From assembly GCA_963826515.1 (NCBI GenBank), contig CAWGXI010000011.1:1-64000 (forward strand): DNA of 64,000 nucleotides. Direction: 5' to 3'. How positions within the stretch are numbered: the first letter of the stretch is position 1; each line of letters starts with the position of its first letter. Origin of the DNA: DATFVJ01 sp963826515. GTDB lineage: Bacteria > Actinomycetota > Actinomycetes > Streptosporangiales > Streptosporangiaceae. The notes below the pieces were generated by a model. It did not search any database and was not told the origin of the DNA. It saw only the letters and a program-made list of their open reading frames with translations. Shown here in pieces: positions 52,204 through 61,650 of the stretch. Position numbers and translations under genes: made by a program.

Positions 52204-52922
52204 TCAGGCGCGCCAAGGGCCGTGGGCGGCTTCGGGTAAATCAGCATGTGAAGGCCAGCTGCCACGGCACGCCGAGGAGGGGCGCGACGATGAAGAGCCA
52301 TACCTGGCTCAGCGCGGTGCCGCCACGACGAGGGCGGGACCGAGGCTGCGCGCGGGGTTCACCGAGGTGCCGGTGATCGGAATACCGATGAGGTGCACCA
52401 CGGCGAGGGCAAGTCCGATGACCACGCCGGCCGTGGTGGCGTTGGCGGTCTTACTTGTCGCGGCGAGTACGACGAAGACAAAGAGCGCGGTCAGTACCAC
52501 CTCGGCCAGGAAAGCCCCACCTCGTTGATGTGGATGTGGCTCGCGGCGCCCCAGCCGTCGGCCCCGAGGCCGGTGGTCGAACGGTGGTAGAGGGGTGACG
52601 CCGCGAACGTGGCCCAGAGCAGCAGTGCCCGAGTATCCCGCCCACGAACGCGCGATCCAGATCGGATCGCCTCGACCACAGGCATCCGGCCGGAGAGCAG
52701 GACGCCGATGGTGACCGCTGGATTGACGTGGCAGCCGGAGACGGGGCCGAGCGCGTACGCGAGGGCCAGCAGCACGAGGCCGAACGCGAGCGCGGTGGCA
52801 ACGACCCCGGCGGCGAAACTGCTGCCCGCCGTGCCGAAGCCGAACGACAGGGTTGCCACCCCGACAGCGAAGTAAACCAGGACAAATGTGCCCAGCAGCT
52901 CCGCAGCCAGCTTCCTGGCCAT
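52204..52922 (-). pseudogene. Aquaporin (copy 1), frameshifted
   Basis: Same gene as 56191-56916 but split into at least three frames by one-base deletions. Both Asn-Pro-Ala boxes are still visible. If the deletions are sequence errors the gene would be intact. Confidence 0.75.
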
Positions 52923-53179
52923 GTCGCCCCCATTTCGGCTAGATGATGATGTGCCGATCCACCACTTTGGGCGCTCCAGCCGCACCTGTCAAGATCGGCG
53001 CCCGCCTTGGGGAGATTCGTGACAAGGCTCACCGCCCTTCGAGAGCAAGACCCCGGCCGGGTTAAGAAGGGTGAGCGAGCGGAATAGTGGGAATTATTGC
53101 GGGCGCAGGTAGCTGAGATGGAAAGCGTGCGCATCCTTGCGGTATCGGCGGTGAACTGATGGGCGCGACGAAGCAGGGA

Positions 53180-53436
53180 GGGCCGCGAGCCCCGCCGAGG
53201 CCCCGCTCCGTGAACCGGCCCCGCCACTTGCGCACCGTGTCATCGGTGATTCGCAGGTCAGTGGCGATCCGGGCAGTGCCCCGGCCGCGGGCGGCGGCGA
53301 GCACGACCTGCGCCCGGATCCGGTCCCGCCAGCACGTCTTCGCGCCGCGGACTCTCTTCTTCAGCGTCTTGCGCTCGGCAGCGGTCAGCGTGACCAGCGC
53401 CGCGGCAGGCGGCATGCACAGCTCCCCCGGGGTCAA
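53180..53436 (-). pseudogene. IS630-type transposase N-terminal fragment
   Basis: VTLTAAERKTLKKRVRGAKTCWRDRIRAQVVLAAARGRGTARIATDLRITDDTVRKWRGRFTERGL is the helix-turn-helix N-domain of an IS630-like transposase. It stops being recognisable at about 53190, exactly where copy 1 of the duplication ends, so the DDE domain was removed or replaced at that junction. Confidence 0.75.
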
Positions 53437-53511
53437 ATTACAGCGGTGTAACTCATCCAGGGCACGTGATCATAACCGGGACACGCCCTGCCGCGCGGCA
53501 TGATGGGGCAC

Positions 53512-53850
53512 ATGCCCGCCATCCCGGCCTCCACCTGCAGCTCCATCACCCTGAGGCTGCTGGCCCACGCCGAAAAACACTGGCCGCAACTGCACAAAGT
53601 CCAGGTCACCTGCCGCGGCGGCTTCGCCTACGCCGCCGGCGTCCTGCCCGGCGGCGAGCAGATCCCCCTATGCCGCCTGCGCTATGGCGGCTCGGCTCAC
53701 TCCTTCGGCTTCGCCATCTACTCCGCCGCCCGCAACCGGTATGAAGACGCCGTCCTGCTCACCGGCTTCCCCACCGGAACCCCCCAGGAAGCCCTCGACA
53801 CCGCCTGCACCGTCCACCTCACCGGAATCGGGCACGAACCCGATTTCTGA
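53512..53850 (+). CDS. Conserved hypothetical protein, IS-associated
   Basis: About 112 residues: STCSSITLRLLAHAEKHWPQLHKVQVTCRGGFAYAAGVLPGGEQIPLCRLRYGGSAHSFGFAIYSAARNRYEDAVLLTGFPTGTPQEALDTACTVHL, quoted only by landmark (RYGGSAHSFGFAIYSAARNR). I have the impression that this small protein occurs beside transposases in actinomycetes, but cannot name it. No catalytic motif. It lies between the two duplicated blocks, next to the IS630 fragment. Confidence 0.6.
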   Translation: MPAIPASTCSSITLRLLAHAEKHWPQLHKVQVTCRGGFAYAAGVLPGGEQIPLCRLRYGGSAHSFGFAIYSAARNRYEDAVLLTGFPTGTPQEALDTACTVHLTGIGHEPDF

Positions 53851-53910
53851 CCCCCGACGAACTTACGGGGCCACCCACTAAGGCATGTCTCGCAGGTCCG
53901 CGGATCGGCG

Positions 53911-54230
53911 CTACCTGCCGCTGCCCGGAGGCGGGGCGATCTTGTCTATCTCGGCGAGCTGGTCCGCGCTCGGCTGCCACAGGCCAGCCTCCGCGTTCTC
54001 CCTGACCTGTGAAGGTGACATGGCACCGGCGATGACGGACGTGCAGCCCTGCTGCGCCGCCAAACCGCCGATAGCTACCTGGAGCAGCCTTAGCCCCTGG
54101 CCCTGCGCCCAGTCGGCGAGCGCTTCGACACGATCCAGCTTCTCGTCCCTGACATAACCAGGCCGCTTCGCCGGCCTGCTGCCCTGCGGCGCCGGCTGCC
54201 CGTGCCGCATTTTGCCGGTCAGCAGGCGCC
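53911..54230 (-). pseudogene. Aldo-keto reductase C-terminal fragment (copy 2)
   Basis: GRRLLTGKMRHGQPAPQGSRPAKRPGYVRDEKLDRVEALADWAQGQGLRLLQVAIGGL, given by landmarks LLTGKMRHGQPAP and VIAGAMSPSQVREN, is the last third of an AKR subunit. The open frame runs further upstream, but that part encodes the sulfotransferase fragment antisense. No start or active-site tetrad remains. Confidence 0.75.
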
Positions 54231-54650
54231 GGCCGACACGCTGGACCGTATCTGCTGGTTCCTGGGGGTTGATCGGGGCGTCATCGGCGTTATCCCCAGA
54301 GAGAACGTCACGGTCCATCCGGAGCAGACACCGGCCCGCCGTGCCGGATCTCGGGCGCTGCGCATCGGCGCTGCCGTGGGGAGGTTCCTTCCAAGTCCGG
54401 CGGAGGCCGCGGTCACAACCCCGCTCGAGCGGGCTCTCCAACGCGGTGACCGCCCGCGCAAGCCGCTCAGCTGGGAGCAGCGCCAAGCGCTGATCCCGCA
54501 GTTCGAAGCCGACGTGAGGCTATTGAATCGGTCACGGGCGAGGACTTCACCGACTGGCTGGTGCCGCGGGACAGGTCCGGCGGCCTGGTTGGTCACCGGC
54601 GGGCCATCAGCAAGCGGCAGCACGTGCAGGTAGCGAAGACCTTGGCCGTG
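54202..54650 (+). pseudogene. Sulfotransferase C-terminal fragment (copy 2)
   Basis: GVIGVIPRENVTVHPEQTPARRAGSRALRIGAAVGRFLPSPAEAAV and PLSWEQRQALIPQFEADVRLLN match sulfotransferase tails, followed, after a one-base shift present in both copies, by VTGEDFTDWLVPRD. The PAPS-binding half is missing. Distinct from the sulfotransferase-like gene at 1.4-2.7 kb. Confidence 0.6.
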
Positions 54651-55420
54651 CCGCGCCTCGGCGAAAGGTGCCGAGCCGAGGGCGGTGAGCACGCTCGGTT
54701 CGGTTCCCGTCGCGACTCCCGTCCGCTCCTCGTAGTTCTCCGCGGCGCTGGCTCGCCCGTCGTAGTACGCCACGACGGTATCCCTGCTGAAGTGGACGGC
54801 GCTGATCCTGGTGCCCCGCGCGTCCCACTTTCCCGGGCGGCCACTCAGCGCGGTCCCGTGCCAGGTCCACTGCAGGCCATCAGCGCTTGTCGCGTAGTCG
54901 GTCACCATCTGATCAGCATCGGCATTATCCGTCAGCCGGTGGCAGGACGCCCATAGCTCCCACATCCCGCCACGGCGCACGATCACGGGGTCCTTCACGC
55001 CGGTCTTAGCGTCGCCAGGCAACATCACCTGGCTTTGCCTGGCGTCGAATTCGGCGGGATGGCTGGCTTCGATCACTTCAACCCGCCAGTGTTTCGTGCC
55101 GTAGGTGGCGCAACTCAGGTACAGCCGCCAGGTTCCTGCTGGCGTCCTGATCAGCGCGGGCCGCTCGAGCGACTCGGCCCTGACTTCCTCCTTTGCGATG
55201 GTAAGAAGCGTCTGGAACGTCTCGCCATCGCTTGACCGTGCCACCACCACGGCATAACCGCGGCCCTGGTTCAACGGCCGCCTGAGCCGGTACGCCAGAT
55301 AGATCTCCCCATCAAACGCCACGGCACTCGGTGCCCCCGCCCAGTAACCGGGGCCCTGGCGCCAGGTGCGGCCACGGCCCGAGCGGAGCGGTCAGGGTCG
55401 GGCAGCAGTGCTGCTGCCAT
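54640..55420 (-). pseudogene. Glycosidase-like beta-propeller protein, truncated (copy 2)
   Basis: From ATG 55418-55420 (MAAALLPDPD) a two-base shift leads into LRSGRGRTWRQGPGYWAGAPSAVAFDGEIYLAYRLRRP. Repeated blades then follow with RPALIRTPAGTWRLYLSC, KDPVIVRRGGMWELWASCHR and TRISAVHFSRDTVVAYYDGRAS, ending YLHVLPLADG. The D-P-V-I-V and S-x-DG-x-x-W rhythms are those of five-bladed GH32/43/68-like proteins. The C-terminal strand is replaced by the sulfotransferase tail. Substrate unknown. Confidence 0.6.
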
Positions 55421-55657
55421 CCCGGTGGCGTCAGAGACATTCACATCAGAACAATAGACAGGTCTCCCAAGTTGGCGTGGAGACGCCCGGCACGCCCCGC
55501 TGGCGCCACCGCCATCGGGGCGTGCAACCACGGGCACCCGCGGCCAGGCGGCCTGTGCCGCAGGCCGCAGGTGCACCGCCTCTCACCGGGCCGCAACTAC
55601 TGCGGCCGCTGCGGCCGCTGCTGCCACAGCCACTACCGCAGCCGCCGATGCCGCGGG

Positions 55658-55942
55658 CTACTCCGGCTGGATGCCGAGGCGGAAGGTAACGCCTTGATCG
55701 TCGACCTCCGCGTCGAGCGCCTTGTCGTCAAGCATGACGGCGGCGTCCGATTGCACGAAGACGCGTACGCCTTCCGCCTCGATGACCTCGTCGCCGACCT
55801 GCGGGCCGTCGGAGACGGCCAGCGTCAGCGATCCCCCGTCAGCGTCTTCCGGAGCGATGCGCAGCCCCGTTTCCGTGGGCAGTCCGGGCTGAGTAGTAAG
55901 GGTGCGGATGGCCTCAACAGCTGGGCCCGTCAGCGTAAGCAC
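55658..55942 (-). CDS. HesB/IscA-like protein without cysteines (copy 2)
   Basis: 94 residues, GTG start with AGGAG eight bases upstream. Same fold landmarks as copy 1, including GLRIAPEDADGGSLTLAVSDG. No cysteine anywhere in the protein. In actinobacteria such Cys-less HesB-domain proteins are common and of unknown role. Confidence 0.7.
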   Translation of the reverse strand: MLTLTGPAVEAIRTLTTQPGLPTETGLRIAPEDADGGSLTLAVSDGPQVGDEVIEAEGVRVFVQSDAAVMLDDKALDAEVDDQGVTFRLGIQPE

Positions 55943-56190
55943 GACAGCTCCTAACGTCGATTGCGGCGCTCTTTCCAGCGCGCGGCGACCCCAGCGGGCC
56001 CCTCTGGCCTTTACTAAGGACGGCCACGGCCCCCGCGCTCCGCCCCTCCCTACCCAGTAGCGAGCAAACAAACCAGTCGGCAGGGGCGCCTGACCGTCCA
56101 TCCGCCCATCAGCGGCGCGGCGGGCGCCCGCACAATCGCGCTACGGGAAACAGCGCCGCAGCAGGCAACTTGGCCTTGTTAAGCGGTCGC

Positions 56191-56916
56191 TCAGGCGCGC
56201 CCAAGGGCCGTGGGCGGCTTCGGGTAAATCAGCATGTGAAGGCCAGCTGCCACGGCACCGCCGAGGAGGGGCGCGACGATGAAGAGCCATACCTGGCTCA
56301 GCGCGGTGCCGCCCACGACGAGGGCGGGACCGAGGCTGCGCGCGGGGTTCACCGAGGTGCCGGTGATCGGAATACCGATGAGGTGCACCACGGCGAGGGC
56401 AAGTCCGATGACCACGCCGGCCGTGGTGGCGTTGGCGGTCTTACTTGTCGCGGCGAGTACGACGAAGACAAAGAGCGCGGTCAGTACCACCTCGGCCAGG
56501 AAAGCCCCACCCTCGTTGATGTGGATGTGGCTCGCGGCGCCCCAGCCGTCGGCCCCGAGGCCGGTGGTCGAACGGTGGTAGAGGGGTGACGCCGCGAACG
56601 TGGCCCAGAGCAGCAGTGCCCCGAGTATCCCGCCCACGAACTGCGCGATCCAGTATCCGATCGCCTCGACCACAGGCATCCGGCCGGAAAGCAGGACGCC
56701 GATGGTGACCGCTGGATTGACGTGGCAGCCGGAGACGGGGCCGAGCGCGTACGCCAGGGCCAGCAGCACGAGGCCGAACGCGAGCGCGGTGGCAACCACC
56801 CCGGCGGCGAAACTGCTGCCCGCCGTGCCGAAGCCGAACGACAGGGTTGCCACCCCGACAGCGAAGTAAACCAGGACAAATGTGCCCAGCAGCTCCGCAG
56901 CCAGCTTCCTGGCCAT
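56191..56916 (-). CDS. Aquaporin (MIP family)
   Basis: The 241-residue channel has six helices. The two pore boxes are GCHVNPAVTIGVLLSG and GTSVNPARSLGPALVV. LLGTFVLVYFAVGVATLSFGFG opens helix 1, and the selectivity-filter Arg follows the second NPA. The pattern fits AqpZ-like water channels rather than glycerol facilitators, which have a GLNPARD-type Asp. ATG at 56914-56916 (MARKLAAELLG) is chosen over the upstream in-frame ATG. Intact here, broken in copy 1. Confidence 0.9.
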   Translation of the reverse strand: MARKLAAELLGTFVLVYFAVGVATLSFGFGTAGSSFAAGVVATALAFGLVLLALAYALGPVSGCHVNPAVTIGVLLSGRMPVVEAIGYWIAQFVGGILGALLLWATFAASPLYHRSTTGLGADGWGAASHIHINEGGAFLAEVVLTALFVFVVLAATSKTANATTAGVVIGLALAVVHLIGIPITGTSVNPARSLGPALVVGGTALSQVWLFIVAPLLGGAVAAGLHMLIYPKPPTALGRA

Positions 56917-57094
56917 GTCGCCCCCATTTCGGCTAGATGATGATGTGCCGATCCACCACTTTGGGCGCTCCAGCCGCACCTGTCAAGATCGGCGCCCGCC
57001 TTGGGGAATATTCGTGACAAGGCTCACCGCCCTTCGAGAGCAAGACCCCCGGCCGGGTTAACGAAGGGCCTTTGAGCGAGCGGAATCCACGTGG

Positions 57095-57261
57095 CCGAAT
57101 TACCTTGCCGGGCGCCCAGGTCAGCCTGAGACTGGAAAGCGTGCGCATCCTTGCGGTCATCTGCGGTGAACTGATGGGCGCCGACGAAGCCAGGGATTGG
57201 GCCCTGCTCGACGCCCTTGTCGCCGCGAAGTGCCCCGCTTTGATCCCAATGCCATGTAGAT
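57095..57261 (+). pseudogene. Possible enoyl-CoA hydratase fragment
   Basis: ITLPGAQVSLRLESVRILAVICGELMGADEARDWALLDALVA resembles the middle of crotonase-fold proteins (G-x-x-I-x-A-x-E-A-x-x-x-G-L-V-D). It is short, 5'-truncated and not preceded by a start. Low confidence. Confidence 0.25.
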
Positions 57262-57435
57262 GAGGCTTCTGAGGCGTCCGGATGCTGGCGGTGTTGACTG
57301 GGCTGGCTGGCCGTGGGTTGTTTACGGAGAGTGAGGACATTACGGCGGCCCGGATGTCGTTCCGGGCGGCGGCCGGTTCCGCGACCGGCGGGTCTTGGGG
57401 TGCGAGAGGGATCGGGACCGGGAAGTGGCCGCGGG

Positions 57436-59166
57436 TCAGGCGGCGGCGCAGACGCTGATCCGGGCGGCCGCGGCGGTGGTGGGCAGGCGCGGCCCGCCGG
57501 CCGGGAAGCCCAGCCGGGCCTTGGTCTTGCGTTCGCGGTGCCGGCCGCGGTCTACGTCGACGCGGCGGCGGGCCAGGCCATCCAGGATCGCGGCGCAGTT
57601 CGCGCCGGTCAGCTTGGCGGGCAGGCTGGCGGTGGCCGCGCCGGTCCGGGCGGAGGTGATGACGGCGCGGCGGGCCGCGGTGAACGAGATCTCGCGCGGG
57701 TGGACGGTCTGGCCGGCCCGCTTGCCCTTCCGCGCCGGGAGCGCGACCGCGGCGGCGGCGCGGGCCGCCGCGCGGGCCAGCTCGACGGAGATCACCCAGG
57801 CGGCGTGCTCCTGGGCGATCAGGGCGGGAGACTGGGACCGGAGCATCGGCCCGGTGGAGGGTCCGGCGCCGCTGATCGCCGACTTTGCTTCCTTCAGGCA
57901 GGTTTCTGACCCTATCCACCGCCAGTGGTAAGCGCCGGCCAGCACATCCGCCGGGTAGGTGTCGTGGTCGTGCAGGTCGGTGATCAGGCAGAACAGCTCC
58001 GGGGCATCCTGCCCGGCGACGCTGACGGTGTACTCGATGACGCGGACGGTGAGGGTGACGCCGCCGCCGGTGATGCTGGCCAGGTAGGAGCCGTCGGGCG
58101 CGAAGCCCCCGGTCCGCCGCAGGGTGATGCCGTCCTTGACGCGGATCAGCACGTGCGTGCCGGTGGCGAGCATCCGCTGGATCCGGGGGGCGCCGGGGAA
58201 GTTCCTGTCCATGATCCAGATCCGGCCGGGGGTGAACACATGCGGGTAATCGCGCAGGGCCTTGTCCAGCAGGACCTGCTCGGCCTCGCCCTTGTCGCGG
58301 CTGCCGCCGGCGGCGGCGCCGGACGGCCCGGTCACCACCGCCAGGGTCGCGCGGGTGGAGGCGTGGCTGAGCCGCAGCTCGCGTAGCTGCGGGTAGGGGG
58401 AGGAGTCATCGGTGGTGCCGGCCGACCCGTACGCTTCCCGGTTCGCGTCGCTGTCGGGCACCCGGGTCAGCGACCCGTCGATCGAGCCGGTGTCCAGGTC
58501 CCCGACGGTGACGGCCCGGTGGTCATGCTCGCGGTGCCCGGCGTCGATGCCGGCCAGCAGCATGTCCCGCAGCTGTTCCACCGGGCCCGGGCCGAGCGCC
58601 TCCCGCCAGGTGCAGGCGACCGTCGCGGTCGCGACCCGGTACGGCTTGTGCCACGGCACGGCGGCCAGGTCCCCGAGCAGCGCGGCCAGCATTTCTGCGT
58701 AATCCGCCCCGGGCATCAAGGTCATCAGGAGGGTGAGCCGGATCGCGAGCGCGGCCGTCATCGCCCGCCGCGCCTTCCCCTTCACCTTGCCTTCCAGCGT
58801 CACCGACGCCGCCAGGGCGCCGATCGTGTCCGGCGTGCCGCACAGCGCGTCCAGTCGCTCCTCGGCCACCCCCAGGCGGGCGTGATCGGCGGGGTGCCCG
58901 GCCGCCTGCACCCGCCCGTCGCGGCGGGCCACCGCGCGGGCGATGGCCACCGGCTTGCAGAACACCACCAGGTCGCCGCCGCGGATCTTTCCCGCCCCGG
59001 CCGCGGTCAGCGCCGTCCGGCCGTCCTTGCCCGGGCCCCGCCGTGCCGGGGACGCCAGGTCCGCCACCCGGACCGCCACCATCCCGGCCCGGCCCAGCAG
59101 CCCCAGCGCGGCCTCCTCCCCGGCGGCGGGGATGACAGCAGGCGGCGTGTCAGGGCAGGATGACAT
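57436..59166 (-). CDS. IS4 family transposase, intact
   Basis: The 576-residue DDE transposase has VGDLDTGSIDGSLTRVPDSD (first Asp), RIWIMDRNFPGAPRIQRMLATGTHVLIRVK (second Asp) and YHWRWIGSETCLKEAKSAISG (Y-(2)-R-(3)-E-(6)-K signature of the IS4 family). N-terminal FCKPVAIARAVARR and LIRLTLLMTLMPGADYAEML-type helices are also normal. ATG at 59164-59166 has GGGAG seven bases upstream. The frame is uninterrupted, so this copy may be active. Clear terminal repeats could not be fixed by eye. Confidence 0.88.
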   Translation of the reverse strand: MSSCPDTPPAVIPAAGEEAALGLLGRAGMVAVRVADLASPARRGPGKDGRTALTAAGAGKIRGGDLVVFCKPVAIARAVARRDGRVQAAGHPADHARLGVAEERLDALCGTPDTIGALAASVTLEGKVKGKARRAMTAALAIRLTLLMTLMPGADYAEMLAALLGDLAAVPWHKPYRVATATVACTWREALGPGPVEQLRDMLLAGIDAGHREHDHRAVTVGDLDTGSIDGSLTRVPDSDANREAYGSAGTTDDSSPYPQLRELRLSHASTRATLAVVTGPSGAAAGGSRDKGEAEQVLLDKALRDYPHVFTPGRIWIMDRNFPGAPRIQRMLATGTHVLIRVKDGITLRRTGGFAPDGSYLASITGGGVTLTVRVIEYTVSVAGQDAPELFCLITDLHDHDTYPADVLAGAYHWRWIGSETCLKEAKSAISGAGPSTGPMLRSQSPALIAQEHAAWVISVELARAAARAAAAVALPARKGKRAGQTVHPREISFTAARRAVITSARTGAATASLPAKLTGANCAAILDGLARRRVDVDRGRHRERKTKARLGFPAGGPRLPTTAAAARISVCAAA

Positions 59167-59199
59167 GGGGAGGCTCCCGGTCGGAGAAGCGGGTGACAC

Positions 59200-59724
59200 T
59201 TCCTCTTCTACCGGGAGTCCTTCACCTATGCCCGCATCTGAGCGGGCGTGTCACGTCTCTAACGGGCAGCGACGGCCCAGTGGTCACAATCTGTAACCGC
59301 CTGCGGGCCGGGCCTCAGCTCCGCCAAGTGCCACCGTCACGCAGTCCCATCACGCACTTCTACATGGCATTGGCTTTGATCCAGGTCCGGGTGCTCGCGC
59401 TTGTTAACCAGCCAAATGACTCGATCCTGTTCGGCAATGCCCTGGGCAAGGCGGTCGGCGGATCGGCGGCGGGCGGCAGTTCGCTAGGTCCGCGAGGACC
59501 CTATAGCCCAGGAGAAAGCGCTAGGCAACGCCTCAGCCGTTCGCTGCAGCACCCGCCCGGGCTCGGCCTGCGTCCGGCCGCAGCGTTGAGGCTTGCCTGC
59601 GCCGGTCGCTTGATATCCCCGTGGACGCGCTAGGCGGCGAAGACCTTGTTCCTCCTGACGGCTGAGTCCGCCGCCGCCCCAGGTGCCGGGCCGCCGACGC
59701 GTCACCCGCCCGTGCGCGGTCACG
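59200..59724. other. Non-coding region after the IS4-type gene
   Basis: No convincing gene. It should include the outer end of the IS and the 3' flank of the iron-protein gene. Short open frames have no recognisable protein pattern. Confidence 0.45.
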
Positions 59725-61650
59725 TCACGGCAACATGCCCTCCTGCGTCCAGCGCCTGAACACCTGCACTTTGTCGTCACCCCAGGCACCGTCGCAGGGC
59801 ATGGAGCCGTTTGCGATCCGTTCGAGGATGTCCGCCGCGTGGGCCCGGACATCGTCGTAGGACCAAAGGTCAAAGACGAACGTCATCGACTGCCTGTCGC
59901 GCGCACGGAACATCGGCCGGATGTGGGCCGCGTAGCTCACGGCCTGATCGGGCCCGGGCAGTGCGACCTGCTGAACGTCCTCGTCGGCCTGCGGGGCCGC
60001 AGCCGACGTGTCCGGTGGCCCGGCGGGACCCCAGTCCCAGTGCGGCACGGCCGCCTCCTTAGGCGCCTTGCCGGGCTGCGACTGGGCCACGGCCACCTGC
60101 GAGGCCCATTCGAGGTAGGAGGTGAAGGCTGCCAGGAACGCCGGGTCGGCAGGCAGCCCGGCTTCCCGGCCGGCTAGGCCGGCCAGTGCGGTCCAACGGG
60201 CCCGCTGCTCCTCGGTCACCGTCAGGCCCGCGTGCGCCGCGGTCATCTGTGCGTAACCGCCGCTCTCCTCGCTGTAGCTGGCAGGCCCGCCGAATACCTC
60301 GGCAAGCCACAGCGCCTCGCGCCGCGGATGCTCTGTGGGCATGTCCGCGAACAGCGGAGCGAGCAACGGGTCGGCGGGCACGTGCTTCTCGTAGAGCAGC
60401 CGGGTCATCCGGGTCAGGGCCGGCAGCCCGCCCGCCCACTCGAACAGAGTCGGCTCGTGACCAGGTTCTGGCACCGGATCGCGGAACCCGACGTACCAGT
60501 GCATGCCGCTGCAGAACGGCTTGTTCTGTGAGTGGCCGCACCGGCACAGGGCGTAGTGCTCGTGCGAGGAGCCCGCATTGCGTTCCACGTCGTGGCCGTC
60601 TGGGTCCGTAAGGACGATTCCGCCGGTTATCCGGTACGGGCCGTCCTTCGTTACTTCGATGGACGGCTCACGGTTACCACCCCAGTCGGCCTGCCCGCGG
60701 GCCTCCCGGCCGTCGATGGCGAAGCTGAGCGCACCGGACGGGCAGTCGCGCACGGCGCGGATGATCTCGTCCATCCGGCCGCCGCTCGGCGCAACAAAGG
60801 GTTCCTGGCCGGCCCGGAAGACGCTGGCAAGCCGGTCACTACAAAAGCCCGAATGCTGGCAGATGCCCCGGTTATCAAGGATCGTCACCTGCTGGCCGGG
60901 GTAGGTGTCCCGCCGGCCGGGGACACGATTGGGATCTTTGGCGTCGGTAAATCCGATCCGCGCGTGGCTGCCGTCGCACAGCGGTTTCGTCGACGAGCCA
61001 CCGCAGCGGCACAGCGCAAGCTGTGGCTGTGCCTGCCACGAACTCGCCCGCTCGCCGAGGTGCGTGAGCACGCTGGGCACGTTCGTCACCAGATAGGGGC
61101 CGTTCCGCGCGGTCTGAATCATGGCCGGCAAGCCATCCTGCAGCTGCCAGAGCTCGGCCACCCGGCTGTCTTGCTCGGCGGCAGGGGCGAGTACCCAAGC
61201 AAGCTGTTGCAGCGCAGCGGTCGCCTCCGCCAGTTCAGGCACCGCCAGCCCAGCCGCACCGAGACGCGCACGCAGCCCCGTCGCCGCCTTCGCCGCCACC
61301 CAGATCAGCTCGTCCACCGTTCCACCAGCACCGTCGCCGCTAGCGGCGGCTGGATCCTGGGCCACGGGGAAGCGGCGGAGGACGTCTGCGAGCGGCCGCA
61401 GGACGCTGTCGACGAGCGGCGGCGCCGCGACTGCCAGCGACGCGAAATCAGATCCAGAACGGCTGCCGCCTGCGGAGAGGGCTAGGTAGGCGGCGTCGAA
61501 CACCTCGGCGAGCAGGTGCGGCAGGTCGTCGTCGCGGCGCACGCCAGCCGCGGCCTTGGCGAAGCTCCCGCGCGCGCGGGAGCAGGGACTCGAGTTCTGC
61601 GGGCGCGTCCGCGGCGCTCGACGCGGCATCGCGTGCCGTCTGCCGCGCAT
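59725..61650 (-). CDS. CDGSH / 4Fe-4S / CDGSH / globin multidomain protein
   Basis: Homologous sequence starts near 61575 (GSFAKAAAGVRRDDDLPHLLAEVFDAAYLAL), as the in-frame continuation of the upstream ferritin-like gene after a one-base shift. Domains in order: a helical linker; CDGSH motif CRCGGSSTKPLCDGSH; divergent 4Fe-4S domain (GICQHSGFCSDRL with VRDCPSGALSF); a second CDGSH with an altered end (CRCGHSQNKPFCSGMH); a truncated-globin-like domain (LFEWAGGLPALTRMTRLLYEKHV... YAQMTAAHAGLTVTEEQ with a likely haem His); and a C-terminal module (MTFVFDLWSYDDVRAHAADILERIANGSMPCDGAW). The first 25 residues of the open frame are antisense noise. Role unknown; probably redox or iron/oxygen handling. 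Confidence 0.8.
   Translation of the reverse strand: MRGRRHAMPRRAPRTRPQNSSPCSRARGSFAKAAAGVRRDDDLPHLLAEVFDAAYLALSAGGSRSGSDFASLAVAAPPLVDSVLRPLADVLRRFPVAQDPAAASGDGAGGTVDELIWVAAKAATGLRARLGAAGLAVPELAEATAALQQLAWVLAPAAEQDSRVAELWQLQDGLPAMIQTARNGPYLVTNVPSVLTHLGERASSWQAQPQLALCRCGGSSTKPLCDGSHARIGFTDAKDPNRVPGRRDTYPGQQVTILDNRGICQHSGFCSDRLASVFRAGQEPFVAPSGGRMDEIIRAVRDCPSGALSFAIDGREARGQADWGGNREPSIEVTKDGPYRITGGIVLTDPDGHDVERNAGSSHEHYALCRCGHSQNKPFCSGMHWYVGFRDPVPEPGHEPTLFEWAGGLPALTRMTRLLYEKHVPADPLLAPLFADMPTEHPRREALWLAEVFGGPASYSEESGGYAQMTAAHAGLTVTEEQRARWTALAGLAGREAGLPADPAFLAAFTSYLEWASQVAVAQSQPGKAPKEAAVPHWDWGPAGPPDTSAAAPQADEDVQQVALPGPDQAVSYAAHIRPMFRARDRQSMTFVFDLWSYDDVRAHAADILERIANGSMPCDGAWGDDKVQVFRRWTQEGMLP

Larger units (their letters stand above)
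49927..53178. repeat. Direct duplication, copy 1 (degraded)
   Basis: This block matches 53878-57198 over its whole length. It begins at the ligB stop codon and ends near gacgaagcagggag. Across the first 550 bases I count about ten one-base deletions against one or two substitutions relative to copy 2. The ratio is unlike neutral decay and suggests poor consensus quality, or a collapsed and re-expanded repeat. Confidence 0.9.
53878..57198. repeat. Direct duplication, copy 2 (better preserved)
   Basis: Same gene order as copy 1, beginning ctaaggcatgtctcgc. The aquaporin and HesB-like frames are intact and the glycosidase-like frame nearly so. It is about 70 bases longer than copy 1. Copies are separated by 699 bases holding the IS630 fragment and a small gene. 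Confidence 0.9.

Noticed and set aside
56933..57919. 328-codon minus-strand frame spanning the duplication edge and IS4-type gene end
   Set aside because: R/P-rich noise overlapping a transposase in another frame.
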